From Trichopria drosophilae (lineage: Eukaryota > Arthropoda > Insecta > Hymenoptera > Diapriidae): a stretch of 64,000 nt of DNA. The notes below the pieces were generated by a model. That model ran no database searches. It had not been told where the DNA came from and worked only from the letters and a program-made list of their open reading frames with translations. Positions 35,195 through 48,003 of this stretch are shown here, piece after piece. Both the position numbers and the translations under genes were made by a program. Within the stretch, counting starts at the first letter, position 1. Each line of letters opens with the position of its first letter. Where the stretch lies: assembly GCA_030407085.1 (NCBI GenBank), contig CM059587.1, positions 41,824,501 to 41,888,500 of the forward strand, given 5' to 3'.

Positions 35195-35335
35195 AAACGA
35201 CAAAAAACGTCCCAGCATATTTGCCCGGCTCGTTTCGATATACGTTCCGTTATATTTGCCTGTCACTGCTGTCCATTTCCCCCACTTCGCGGGTTGCGGC
35301 AGCAGAAAGGACCTGCTGTGACGTCACGAACATAA
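35195..35335. repeat. Partial copy of the pogo-like MITE family
   Basis: Shares internal blocks with the 16.9- and 56.5-kb elements (cccagcatatttgcc, cgttatatttgcctgtc, gacctgctgtgacgtcacga) but lacks the CAGTAGAGTCCCGG end on either side. Confidence 0.6.
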
Positions 35336-35901
35336 TGCGATTCAGGTGAGTGGGAGAACCTACGTATCTTACTTTCACTAGTTGGGCCATTACCTATTCT
35401 TACTTTTAGTAGTTGGAACATTTCTAATTTTGACTTTATTGGCTGGAAAGGAGTTAAAATATTAGATCCGCCATTTGATCATTGAAAATTTGATGTCAGA
35501 TTCGTGTTCAGCGACCCTAAAATCCCCGAGTGACAAGTTTCAAGTAAATTTAAGCACTTTTTTCGACTGCCTTCGCCATATTGGATGCGTTATCTTAAAT
35601 GTTTTAAACTGGAATAGGTGGGGAACTCCTATCTCGGATTTTACAACCAGGAGGCCGGAAAATAAATTTATATATTTTTCACACTGTATTATTCTTGGTT
35701 AATTGAAGTATTTTAAACTAAATATAATAATATTATTGTTTGATGAGTTTCTATAAGGAGAAATACGATTCTACAAAATAAACGTTCATGGGTTCCCGGG
35801 TTCCCGGTTAGTAACAGAAGGGTTAAGGTTAAATTCGTTGTTTATAATGACACTCTGATGGCAAGAATGGGTTAAAAATAAACCGCGAGCAAATAGTATA
35901 T

Positions 35902-36014
35902 TATGAAACTAGTGCGTAAAAGTTCATTCTATGAATGTGAAGGGTTGCGGCCCGAGCCAAAGGCGAGGGTCGTAATCACATTCGCAGAATAAACATTTAT
36001 GCACGTGTTTCATA
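35902..36014. repeat. Palindromic MITE-like repeat
   Basis: 'tatgaaactagtgcgtaaaa', 'gttcattctatgaatgtgaa' at the left is mirrored by 'cacattcgcagaataaacat' and 'ttatgcacgtgtttcata' at the right, around a GC-rich centre (gcccgagccaaaggcgaggg). Confidence 0.65.
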
Positions 36015-36019
36015 CGATA

Positions 36020-38235
36020 TTTTATGTCACTTGAGTGCATAAAATGCGACCGAAAAATGTCAAAAGTGTGTAAAATAGCATTTTACGCATCAAATGGCAT
36101 AAATTGAATTATTATATTGTGTGCGAGAGTAAGAACGAAAGAAATAATGGTCTTTAAAAAATTAGTTAAAATATTTTAAAAGCAAAAATTATTTAAAATA
36201 TTCTTAAAGGGAAAAACAAATTAAACTTTTAGTCATTTCAGCCCGCACATAAATTATAACTCATTTTTGCCCACATATAAATATTACGTCATTTTTGTGC
36301 TCGCAGTACTTGTGTCCCATTTAAAAGCAACCGTGTGTAACTGGTACCGAAAATTTTGTCGAAGTATTTTATTATTGAAACTGGTTCACTTCGATCAGGA
36401 TGTTTCAGACTTTTTTAAATTCTCTTCGTATTAAATTTTATAAATATACCACCAATTTCAAAGTTCATGAACTCATTTTTGCGTTAATTCCTCGATCACA
36501 GAATTCTACCACTTATTCTAATAGTTCTATATAAGTATCGAATTCTATGAATTTGTTGAAAGAAAAGTATATAACCGATTTCAATTTTCCATTCATGCGA
36601 TGAAGATTACTCTTTGTTGTTTTGAATTTCGACTTTACATCTTTTCGAATTAACCTTCCGAATTCATGCCTTCTTGCACTAAGGCGACGAAAAATTAATG
36701 GAATTGGTACAAAAACAAATTAAGTTTAGCTAATAAGCAAAATTGAGTTAATTCTGTATCAGAGTAAAAATGGGTTAACTTTTCGTCAAGCTGAAATGGC
36801 TCAGGAGTTTAATTCGTTTTTGCTCAGAACATTAAGTAATTCGATTTTGCTCACAGCATTCATATAAGTCATTTTTCGTGTGGTTTTTTAAACCCGGTTT
36901 TGCTATCAGCGTGTCATATCGAACTATAATTATAGTATACAAAAATAACGATTTCTTAAACCTGATGTCTAAACTATTACGTAAAGAAGTTTGATTTCTT
37001 TATATTATTTATAATTTTCAAAATGACACATTTTCCTTAATATTTTGCCTTTCAATATAATAATGCGTTTACATAATTAGCAGATTGTCTTGAATAGATA
37101 AATGGAGTAGATGTTTTCATGTTATTAGACTTGCTCGTTTTTCATTCCACACATTTCTGAGAGATTTTGGGTTTAACATTGTGTGCGCATAATTGTAATT
37201 GTGGGTGTGTGTTTCTGTGGAAATGCAAGAGTTCCTCACCGGCGAGTTTCCAACATTCAAAAACACACCAAATAGACAAACACTATAGCGGTTTCGGGGA
37301 AACTTGGCTTGCGTACATAATACAAAAGCAATACTCTTAGACGTTTGCCAACGAAAGCAAAATCTTAACATACCTTAAAAGTTTGACAGTAAGGTAAACG
37401 GAAACATCGAGTAACAGAAACTACTCGAAAATCTACCCTCTGTATTATACAAATTTTATAATGATTAGTAACGATCCGTAAATTAATGAAACGTTAAACA
37501 CGGGTTAGAGAGAGTAATTTCCGTGACCTACATTGACGAAAACATATTTACTTCTACCTAAGATCGAAGGTGTGGATAATATATTGAATTTGATCACTCC
37601 AGAAAAAATTACCTTATAGTTTTAATAAAATGTCGACGTTTCTAATCCTACAGACAAAAAACGAATAAAAAATGCGACTACGATCTTGTACGTATGCCCA
37701 TTCGTATCTATCACTTCTCTATAGTGTAAATTTTGGCGTTCCATTTAGGGCACTGGCCAGAACCCTTATTAACCCTTAATCCAGACTTCAGGGTCGTTTT
37801 CGACCCAGAGAAAATTCAAATTGTACTTTATAAATTGCACAACTGTAAGCATTTTCAAGCGGCAGGATATATTTGACCCAGGTAGTGGGAGGAAAAGGCT
37901 TTAAAATAGCCGTCGGAACTAAGGTTTAAAAATGAAGCTTTGGTGAGAGCCCTAAATGTATCGCTGAAGTTCCTAAATAATTATACATACGATATCTCAG
38001 GAACGGATAGGCGTATCGATTTTAACTGGGTTTTTGAAATCGCGATTCCGTGTCCAATCGTCTAGTTTCATTGTCACATTCGTAAATATAAAGTAAAAAT
38101 ACGTCAAAATTGTCGATTACAATTTTTTTTTATGTTATTTGTTTTTCCAAAGGTTTGCCCAATTATTTATGTATGTCTTACAAACAGAAACATACTTAAG
38201 TAACATTAAGTAAAATGCACTATAAAAAAAAAGTT
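36020..38235. other. No gene recognised
   Basis: About 37575-37640 holds a reversed fragment of repeat family B (attaccttatagttt, tgtcgacgttt). About 37770-37805 contains a 'cagggtcgttttcgacccag' palindrome. The minus ORF at 37117-37371 has no recognisable features. Confidence 0.4.
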
Positions 38236-38240
38236 TTAAA

Positions 38241-38621
38241 TTAAGGGGGTCCTAAAATACTTGGCCGATAAGGTAGGAATTTTCACTAAAAACAAAAAAT
38301 AAAAAATAAACTATGCGATTTGTCACAATTCGGGCTCTGTAAGGGCAATTCTAATTACTGTAGATAGAATCCTAGAAAATGCCAAAGAAATTAATTGAGA
38401 ACTGATCGAGAATTTTCTCACATAAGTGATTTTTATTTGTTTCCGAAAAATTCTCGGTCAGTTTTCAATTAATTTCTTTAGAATTTTCCAGGGTACAGTC
38501 TATAGTAATTAGAATTGCCTTTATAGAGTCCGAGTTTGGAAACTTATATTCAGTTATCTTTGGTTATGTTTCTTTGTTAAATTTCCTACCTTACCGATGG
38601 ACCACTTTAGAACCCACTTAA
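38241..38621. repeat. Foldback of about 380 bp
   Basis: Ends TTAAGGGGGTCCTAAAA and (reverse complement) TTAAGTGGGTTCTAAAG. The arms are mirrored throughout, including 'aagggcaattctaattactg', 'ccaaagaaattaattgagaa' and 'ctgatcgagaattttc', and meet near 38440. A single-arm relative lies at 10244-10440. Confidence 0.75.
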
Positions 38622-38872
38622 GGCCGAATATAGCCTTAATTTAAGATGTAACAAAAACAAGACCAATTAGAAAAAGACACACTTATGTTTTTACATTGGT
38701 TTATTTTAAGATCATTTACGATTTCTCAATTTTAAGACTTTTTTTACAGTGTGGTTGTTTAACGTTAAATTAGTTTTCTGTCTCGGACTAGTAACTAAAC
38801 TGCTAACTAAAGTAAAATACTACAAAACACAGTTACAAGTGCCGCTAGTATCAGTATTTTTGTTTATTTCTT

Positions 38873-39230
38873 TAAAGTTTATTGATATAAACTTCTATTG
38901 TAATTGCCTGAAATGAGAATGTTCTTTAACTTAATAATCTACTTCGAATGTAAATGATTCTGAGATCTCACAGCAGATATTTATTATTTAGTATTTTCAA
39001 TTTTAAGAATCAAAATTAAACCCGAGACTCCATCAAAGGACCTTGACTTGGAGGTAATGGCACTACTTCAGAAGTTCACTTGAAATAAAAAATACTAAAT
39101 AATAAATATCGGTTGTGGGTTAGTTGGGGAGTCTCTGAACCATTTATTCACATGGATTATTAGGTTATACAAATTTAAACAACATTCTCGTTTCAGGCAA
39201 TTATAACAGAGTATTATATCAACAAATATA
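38873..39230. repeat. Foldback of about 360 bp
   Basis: 'gtaattgcctgaaatgagaa', 'tgttctttaac' and 'atatttattatttagtattt' at the left are mirrored at the right (aatactaaataataaatatc, aacattctcgtttcaggcaa). The core includes 'gactccatcaaaggaccttg'. Confidence 0.65.
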
Positions 39231-40199
39231 TTATCAATTAGCTCATTTTGCTATAATCATCTGGTAGAATTCAATGAATGCGCTATTATACTCCTCGCGA
39301 GTTTATAAATGTTAAGAATATTTTATTAATGCAAAGCTGATAGGTATGTCTACAAAACAAATCGTTAGAATAGTAAAAATTAACATCTGCATTAACGTTT
39401 AATAAGATGTATAGATACAGAGTTTGTCTCGTTAAACTAGTGGAAACACGATAAAAAAAATACGATCAATTCAACGGAGACTGCAGTAAAACATTGACTT
39501 GTTTTTATTTTCTTTTGCATTTTCGTAGAAAACCGTAATCAGTAAATGCGATCTATACTCCGTACGCTGTAAAAATTTGCGCTTGTACCTCAGGGATGTT
39601 ATATGATCGATTTTATATTGAATCGCGTTTGAACCCAATATGACGATTTAATTAAAACTTAGGTAGATGTTTACTTATTTAAAAAAGGACTGTACATTCA
39701 GAGAAATTTTCTGTTAAATCATATACAGGAATATGAAAGGTCCATCAGGATTTTTAATAAATGGGCTGATATCTTCTTTTTGACAAAGAAGAAACATATT
39801 ACTAATGATTTCAGGTCAAATGGGATGATGTTGTTTATATTAATCCCTGGATACCAAGAATTATTTTTAAGATTAAAAAATAATTTTTGTACTTTGTGTT
39901 TATTATAGTAGACGAAAAACTAAGTGACGTTGTTTTTTCTTTGCTAATAAATATTTGGGGAATTACCAACCCCTAATTTGTGAAGTTGTTTTGCAACTCT
40001 TAGATCTGTGGAATATATTGGTTTCTCAACTTGCCGAATTTAAATCTAAAATCAGATGTTAAAAATTTAATAAGGTGGACACGATATGACCAACGAAACC
40101 TCAAAAAGTAATTTAAATATACAGTACTTTAACACGCGACTTTCAAATACAACAAAACAAATCAACCTTTAGCAATTAATTTTAGACGCAAATTGTGTT

Positions 40200-40775
40200 A
40201 AATATGGGGTAAATCTTTCGATGAACTACATCCTCTAAAAAGAAATTCAATTCACACTTTTTCGACGTATTTTTGGCCCCTGATTATGAATATGCCAATA
40301 AAAATTGGAGGTCAGATAAACTGAAGCCGCCATCTTAAAAAAACGCAAAAAATCGTGTATTATTTTAGTTTTTTGAATGTATTTCCAAAAGTAAAAATGT
40401 ATGGAAAAATGTTTCAAACAAAAAATGTAGAGTGGAAAATTCTCTACAAAAAAATTTAGATACACTTTCTTCCTAATGTCTATAGAAAGCTCGTACATGA
40501 GTAACGAATGTGCCCATGAAGAATTCTCCATTTTTGTTTGAAACATTTTTCCATACAGTTTTTACTTTTGGAAATAAATTCAAAAAACTAAAATAATACA
40601 CGATTTTTGGCGTTTTTTTTTTAGATGGCGACTTTAGTCTACTGCGACTACAGTATTTGACCGTCAATTTTTATTGTCATATTCGTAATTAGGGGCCAAA
40701 AATACGTCGAAAAAGTGCGAGTCAAATTTTTGTTGAAAGGATGTAGTTCATCAAAAGGAATACCCAATTTTTTCT
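40200..40775. repeat. Foldback of about 575 bp, family shared with several fragments
   Basis: The arms (about 40200-40460 and 40505-40775) are mirrored: gatgaactacatcc, cactttttcgacgtattttt, cgccatctt, 'cgtgtattattttagttttt' and 'atggaaaaatgtttcaaac'. Fragments of the same family are seen at about 46290-46460, and related words at 7450-7560 and 51080-51190. The ORFs here (40247-40667) are by-products of the inverted repeat. Confidence 0.75.
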
Positions 40776-41894
40776 ATACCAATTTTGATTTTAGTTTAGT
40801 AATCTATTTTCTCCATTATTAAATTTATAATTTATTTGATTTTTGTTACTACAGGATTCTAAAATTCAGAAAAAGCACTTCTGAAAAATGTTACGTTTTC
40901 CTGGACTCTATAATCTTTAATTTATAAAAAAAGGCATCAAATGTTGTTGCATTTCTCTGCAAATGTGTAAATTAGAAACAACATTTCACAAAATTGTTTG
41001 CACAGTCTCAAAAATATTGGAATTTTTCTATGTTACATATAATTTTTTTTTTTGAGGGGGGGGGGGTATTTCATCCCATATAAACGCTTTACCGCCAATA
41101 AAAAAGTCTACTATAACATATTCAAATTTCCGAAAAATCAGCGTGTCTCACTTGGGTAGTGTTAATTGCAAGACATTTTAAAATTGTAAAGTAACTAACT
41201 TTTTATTCCAAGGTTTTCGGGGACATTCATTACGAAACCGATCAGTTTATCAAAAATCAAAATGACAGATTCAATGTGGCCGACGACTTAGATTTTAAAA
41301 TAAAAAATAATAATACTAACATATTAACGGATATAGTTTTTAATTTTTTAAAGAAAATGTCATTTAGTTTCTGGCGACAGAAAGTAGAGGCGATTGTATT
41401 TTTGAAAAATCCAGAAGCCACATAGTCTGTATAATCTCTGATAGAGTAAAGGGAGCAGCAATTTTTTTTTTGCCATTTTATAAGGGTATAAGCAATTGTA
41501 TTTAGATGAATCGACAAAAAATTACTTTTTTTTTTAAATAAAAGGTCAATCTGCGCATTTGTCAATGTTTTAACGAAACCCTGAAAAAGTGACTTATGAC
41601 AAAATGACCAAATGAAAAAATGACCGGCAAAAAATAACCGAGAATAATATTGGTCATTGAATTTACGAAGAAATATAATAGTCGCCTATTATGTTTTGGT
41701 GTTCTAGTGTACTAACTAATGTGAATGTATGTGTGGTCCGCCGGTATAAATCTATAAAGAATAATTATAGAAATGAATTAATAAATAAGTAAAAAACATT
41801 TTCTGCAACAAATTCAATTAAAACTAGTTAGCTCATATACTTATTGAATTGATAATAAAACTGTAAATAATAATTTTCAAAATTTGGCCCCTTC

Positions 41895-42310
41895 TTAGAA
41901 ATATTATTAGGTGATTTAATCTCTTGTATTAATGCACATTCGTGCCGTTAATGATATTAAATAAATAAATAAATAATAATAAACTAAAAACATTACCATT
42001 GCTTTATGAAGCAAATGCATACAACTTTCTTTATAGAAAATTTGGCGCACTACCATTTTTCGAAAGATTTTTTAACGCGGTTTGTATTTTTGTAAAGAAA
42101 TCCAAAAAACGTCGTTCATGGAACAACCGTTGAGTTTACTAAGAAAGTATATAACCTTAATTGAATGATATATCTTTATTGTTAGAAGCATTTTATGTGT
42201 GATTTCTATTTATGACAAGAAAATCATACTTGAGCTCTTCTTTCCTTAGTTTATTTAGCGGCACGAATGTGCCTTAATACCAAAAATTAAATCATCCAAG
42301 AAGATTGGTG
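41895..42310. repeat. Foldback of about 415 bp
   Basis: 'gatttaatctcttgtattaa' and 'gcacattcgtgccg' at the left mirror 'cggcacgaatgtgccttaat' and 'accaaaaattaaatcatcc' at the right. The interior carries 'gcatacaactttctttatag' like repeat family B. Confidence 0.65.
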
Positions 42311-42319
42311 TGTATAAAT

Positions 42320-45040
42320 CTGTTATATAATAATTTTAAAAATTATCATTTTTATTCTATTGTCTATTGTCATTTAAATGACTAATGCTGGGTCTACCAA
42401 ACCCTTACCAGTTAAAGAGTACATCAGCTAAAAGCAGCAGGGTCGAAGTAACCAGCTTTATACCCAACCCAATGATTAATAAATATATAAAAATATTAAA
42501 TTAAAACACTTTAAATGAATAAAATTTTTTTCTTTTTTAAACCCAAAATAAATCTCCCTCTGCCACTTTTAAAATAAGTATTGCAAAACTTTATTTTATA
42601 ACAGGGATGATTCATTCAAAAAGAACAAATTAAAAACTAAGATTTCATTAATATTACTGGTCCTATGATAAGAGTAGAACTTAAATAATTCAGTAAAACA
42701 CATGGGTACAATCAGTATAAACATCGTTGTAAAAAAATGAATTTTGTATGTAAAGAAACTGTTTTAGTATTTGCCCTATATAGATACAATTATTGAATTG
42801 GCTTGAATTATACTATTCAGAGGGGTTTCGAAGTCCCTGATTATGAATCCAGTTCAGTTTTTGAAAATTAAAAATGGCGTATCCATGTGTTAAAATAATA
42901 CATATTACAAACAGATATTAGCAGTAGTTGCAAACATATAAGCTAACTTTTTAAATTTCTACTGGTGTTTCTACTGAGATCCATCGTTAAAACATCAATA
43001 CTGAAACGAATACTAAAGAAAAATTCAATTTAATACTCGAAAGTAAATTTCCATTCGTTTGTTTTTCTTCTTTGTTGCGTTTTATGTATCGAATCTTAGG
43101 TTAAGATTAAATAAACAGTTTTTAGTTCAGATTTTCTAATTATAATGAAGAATTATGGTCGATCAATGGTAAAGTTTTTCACTATTTTTGACAAAATTGG
43201 AGTAAATGTAATTATTATTTTTTGTATTTACTATGTATTATGTATAATATATAATAAGATAAAAATGGAGTAAAATAAAAAAACTCCGACGAAATAAAAA
43301 TTCAAAGACTGAAAAATTCGTTAACAAGCCCAAGTGTCCCCTAATAAATAACAAAATAAGAAGCTTTACGTTTACAGGGAGAAGAGTTATAATAAAAAAT
43401 GAACATGTAACTTTTATAAAATACGTGATCAGTGTACAACAATTATTAAATTTGCACACAATATGCAAAATATGCAATATATGCAATATATATATATATA
43501 TGGTTACACATACATATTTATGTATAAAAATATTAATCAATTTATTATTTAATGAACTTAAATCAGGTATAATTATTGCATTTTAAGATCCTACTGTATC
43601 CTTAGGGGTAGAACTAGCGTTTTTTCTACCCCGACCCCCCCCCCCCCCCCCGAACAAACTACCCTAACCTAACAGACATAATTCTGGCTTGGAGCTTCAT
43701 TTTTTTCTATTTTTGGGTATATCACTGGTATATTTTTGTATTCCCATTTATTCCCAAATTAGTAATTTTTTCAACATATTACTTCAGAAATTGTCCCCAA
43801 ATGCCCCAAAAAATGGAAAAACACTTTTGACCTGAATATATTCCCATAATATACCTTACACTAATTGATATTTACTATTTATTTATATATACTACTAAAA
43901 TTTTATCGTGAGACTTGTTATTGTTTTAGGTTATTATTGGTTACGCTCTAATCTTAAAAATATTATTTTTAATGGTTTTTAGATAGGTTGTCTTACATAA
44001 TGGGCCATTTTGGTTATTGAAAATCTGATATCGGATTCGTAAGCAGCGACCTCGAACACCTCCTAGTAAAAAGTTTCAAGCCAATTGCTTTAAAATTAGA
44101 AAATGTTTTTGTGCCACTTTTTAACACTTTCAAAAAGACTTTCATATAGCAAGGAGTTGATATAAACAAATCAACCTTGTTTCTCATCAAGTGACCAAAC
44201 TATGTTTCTTCCTTATCAATGAACAAATTTCACTAATTTAAATTAAAATTCCGCATGAGCCATAAGCCTCTTTGCCCTTTAGTACTCTTTATATGATTCG
44301 TTGCAACAATGTGCCAATTGTTTTGTTTGATATAAAAAATTCCTTAGTATAAAAGAACTTTCATTTCCAGTAAACATTCTTGCCATAAAACATTAAAAAC
44401 GCTCGATCTATCGACAAAATTTCACTTTGAAACGATATAACATTTTTTGTAAACCTACTTTTGTCCAAAGATGATTATAAATTCGCTGCGATCTAATTTT
44501 CGCATAAAATATTATAAAAATAATTACAGACAAATGTTGTGTATCTGTTGGAACTGAAAGTAGAATTTCTAATTTTCAGTTCGTAATCATCAACGAGCGC
44601 AAGCAAAAAATAAACAAGGTCGCATGCAAGGTCATGCTTGGTCTGTCGAATACACTAGACTGATACAATTTCGGGGTTTTCTAGACGAATTCGAATTTCG
44701 AATTCATATTTATTATAAACACAATTTGCACGTCGGTACAAGTGCGCATATTTTTTATATTATACATCTGCAAATTTGATGTTCATCTGTTAATCAAATT
44801 CTGCATTAGATAGAAAATTGATCTACAAGCATCTTATTAGCTCCCAGTTCCATCGGAATTCAACAATTTTTGAAACGTTTAAGGCCCTACCTGGTGTTTG
44901 AAAACGTGTTTATTACTATGTATTTCAGTCAAACTCAAGGTTGAGATGTTGGCATTACTAAAAGTGCTGTTGCCATTAAATCTGAACAACCTTTACACTA
45001 ATTTTGGAAGTTTGATTTTGAAATGGTGATCATTGCTAAC
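42320..45040. other. AT-rich, no gene; scattered repeats
   Basis: Holds a short AT tract (43486-43501), a C homopolymer (43636-43650) and dispersed-repeat fragments at about 42825-42880 and 44025-44080 (ggattcgtaagcagcgacct). No coding exon could be supported. Confidence 0.4.
43636..43650. repeat. Poly-C homopolymer
   Basis: A run of about 15 C residues preceded by 'ccccgac'. Confidence 0.85.
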
Positions 45041-45049
45041 CAACCTTCG

Positions 45050-45680
45050 TCGTCGTTTAAAGTGACGTAGTGATATTACGTGTAGTTGTGGACAATGTTC
45101 ATTTGTCCGAGACCCAGAAGACGAATCCCGCAAGCAAACACGTGTGATTATCTCATTCTCGCTATCGACCCCGTCGTCTGGCCGGTTTCCTCAGCCACAA
45201 CCCCGCGCCATCGTCGCCACCACTGCCGAAACGCCATACAAGCACGGGTATGGCTGCAGCCATACAATCGTCGCAAACGTTCACCCTGGCTAGGCCCGCG
45301 TTTGGTATGCCAGGAGTTATCCGCACCGACGAGCTACGACCGACAATTTTTTGGGTAACTAACGGCGGGTGCTGGGATCTAGTCTATGTATCTACTGCGC
45401 GGATTCATCTCGTGATTGGAGATCGCAAAAAAAAATTTGCACTCCTGCGTCCACGGGGATCTTGATCGAGCGTCTGGGTAGTCTCAAAAATGGCAGCGGT
45501 GTAAGTGTGAAAAAGGGAGGAAGGAGGTGAAGACCTTAAAAAACGCACCAACAATAAAAACCGGCACCTCGGCCTCGAGCCGCACGGCTACTGAGTCTTT
45601 GGGGTAAAAGGGATGCTGCGCGCAGGGTCGTACCCGGCGGCTCCACCCCGCCCTCCCTCCATATTCCAGCCAACGATTCT
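45050..45680. promoter_or_regulatory. CpG-rich island with possible first exon of an unknown plus-strand gene
   Basis: Sharply richer in C+G and CpG than its surroundings (for example cccgcgccatcgtcgccacc, ctcggcctcgagccgcacgg). Two splice-donor-like sites follow ATGs on the plus strand. ATG 45490 is followed by GCAGCGGT and then GTAAGT at 45501. An ATG at 45250 opens 36 codons (MAAAIQSSQ...) before GTAACT at about 45355. The downstream exon is not identifiable, so the product is unknown; it could equally be a promoter with a non-coding first exon. Confidence 0.45.
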
Positions 45681-45689
45681 ACTATACGT

Positions 45690-46775
45690 TCATTACCTCT
45701 GTCATTCTCTTTCCCTCTACCTAACCTCATCTTCCATCCTTTTCATGTATGGACGAATGTATGCCTTGTCCTTCACTGTTATCGCAATGCTTTATAGTCA
45801 AAAGGAGCTCGTTAGCCATGCCGCAAGCATCATTGCCCAGACGTCATTGCCAGGTTCAACATTTCTATGGATGGTCATCCTGTTATCAATAAGATCTCTT
45901 TATAGCTCCAAACGTCTTTACCACGAAAATAGACATAAACACCATGGGTATAGAATATGAAAGGTTTCAGACTAAAACATGACAAATCGGATTTCCTATT
46001 ATGACATTTGGATCAGAATGTATTATTTACGTCCAGTAGGTATTGGTCAATATATAGTTAATCTTATCCATTTCATCATCTAAACTCTTTTTAGAACCCT
46101 TCATTTATGTTTTCACCATCAGTCAATACCTGGATAATTTTATTTGAATTTGTCATATTCAAATCTCATCTTAGTGATGTCCTTGAACTATTTTAACCTT
46201 TTCCTACTTCCGGAACATACATGGGTAAATGATTGGAAAGGGTAGGTCATCTTGAAAAAATATATTTGATATATCTTACGTAACTTGAGTCATTGATTAC
46301 GAATATAATAAAAATTGACATTCGACCATATTTTGGCCAACATCTTAAAAAAAAACAATGGAAAATCGTGATTATTTTTTAGGTTTTTGGGTTTATTTTG
46401 AGAAATACTGATCAGAAAACAAAATATTCCCAACGAAAAATGTAGAGGACAAAATTCTCTACAAAATAGGTTATATGCATTTTTGTCGTATTACTAAAGA
46501 TAACTCCGCTAAATAATGATAAACCGGATATTCGACAGGGCTTTAAATCTATCATCAGAAACGATTTCGAATTCGAATTAGGTATTGTGAAATCTGCGTT
46601 TATTGGCCTGAAATACGCTGTGAAGTACTAGGCGGCCCCGGGATAGGTGTACAAGTAGATGAAGCTGAATTTGGGAAATGAAAGTGTAACCAAGCTCGAT
46701 ATTTATTTTTTCTAAATTTCATTTTCCTATTCGATTGTGTCACAGTGCCGTATACCAAGTCATAAATACATTAAA
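45690..46775. other. No gene supported
   Basis: A 115-codon ORF at 45613-45960 runs out of the CpG island but shows no domain. About 46290-46460 resembles one arm of the 40.2-kb foldback family (tgacattcgaccatattttg, acaaaattctctacaaaata). Confidence 0.4.
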
Positions 46776-46779
46776 ATTA

Positions 46780-47008
46780 CAGTAGAACTTCACTTTATTG
46801 TCCTACTCGGGGTTTTGCTTTTCACTTTGTTATCCGACAAATGCGCATCATTTCTTGCGCACCTTCGAATCGACACAATAGGCACGACACTTGAATTACG
46901 AAAGAGGGAAGAAGAAATAACCTAACCTGCGCTAAATACGTGAAGGGAATCTCGCTAATCATGTGAAGGCGCTAACAAAGTGAAGGATAATAAAGCGAAG
47001 TTTTACTT
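46780..47008. mobile_element. Pogo-like MITE with CAGTAGAACTTC ends
   Basis: The left end CAGTAGAACTTCACTTTATT, just after TA, pairs with the right end (reverse complement AGTAAAACTTCGCTTTATTA). The terminal G and TA at the right are partly mutated. No transposase; the ORF across it (46737-46925) is not a gene. Confidence 0.65.
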
Positions 47009-47009
47009 A

Positions 47010-48000
47010 AAATTAAGCAGTTAATACATTTCGCTTACAAGTTGAGACGTTGGATGTCTTAACTATGAGTGTGCAGTTTTCGCAATTTACGAAAATAAAT
47101 TACACTTCATATAAATGATTTTCCAATATATAATCTCTTGGAGGGTGTACGAGGCAGGACCATGCCGCAAAGCCTCGCTGATGATTCTAGCGGATGTGGT
47201 CCGAGATGAAAAAACAACAAAAAGATACAATACGTATATTTTTAATATACATATTAATTGTATATTTCCTTTCGTTCGATGATAAACAAATTTTTCAATT
47301 TATATAATTTAGTTACTTTCTCAGTTTTTAAGGTAATGGTCACTCCGCGAGCACAAATCGGTGCTCGAATGAAGGACAAATAAGGTCGAGAAAATTCTTA
47401 TATTTTTGCTTCGTAACGAAAATTGATTTCATTTACAACCGAGGTCTTTTAATAGATGTGAACTCGGTTTTCGGAAGCTATGAACGAGGCTGTAAAAATA
47501 TCGTTCTAGTACCTGTTTTGGATTGGTCCGCTGAAACACAACACGGAAAAAAGAAATACTTAAATTCAATTATAATCAAGACTGACAGTTAGATGTAATA
47601 TAAATAAGACCACTTAGAAATCTGCGTCCAAAAAACACTGTTTCAAATTAAAAGAGAATATAGGTTTTTATATTCGAAATTAGACCCCGTATTATAAACG
47701 TGTAGTTTACGATTAAACGTGGCATATCATAATATTTTACAGACGGCCATATAAACGGGAATGATACGTAAGTCGTAAATGATTTTATCCCGAGTTTATA
47801 CGACTCGTTACCACCCGCCGTAATCGAAAACCAACAGTACCTTGTGCTCGTATTTCGCCTAAAGATAAAAAACTATGAAGAGCTACACCTAGACCCCGTA
47901 ATCTTTGAGCCCAAACACCTGGTGCACATATTTCAGTTAAAAAGGTGAAAAATTACTGAGAGCCCCATCTGAAGTAGTTTAGCTAATACAATTAAAAAAC
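47010..48000. other. No gene recognised
   Basis: Includes moderately GC-rich pieces (about 47150-47210 and 47690-47830) without ORFs or clear repeat ends. Confidence 0.35.
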
Positions 48001-48003
48001 TAC

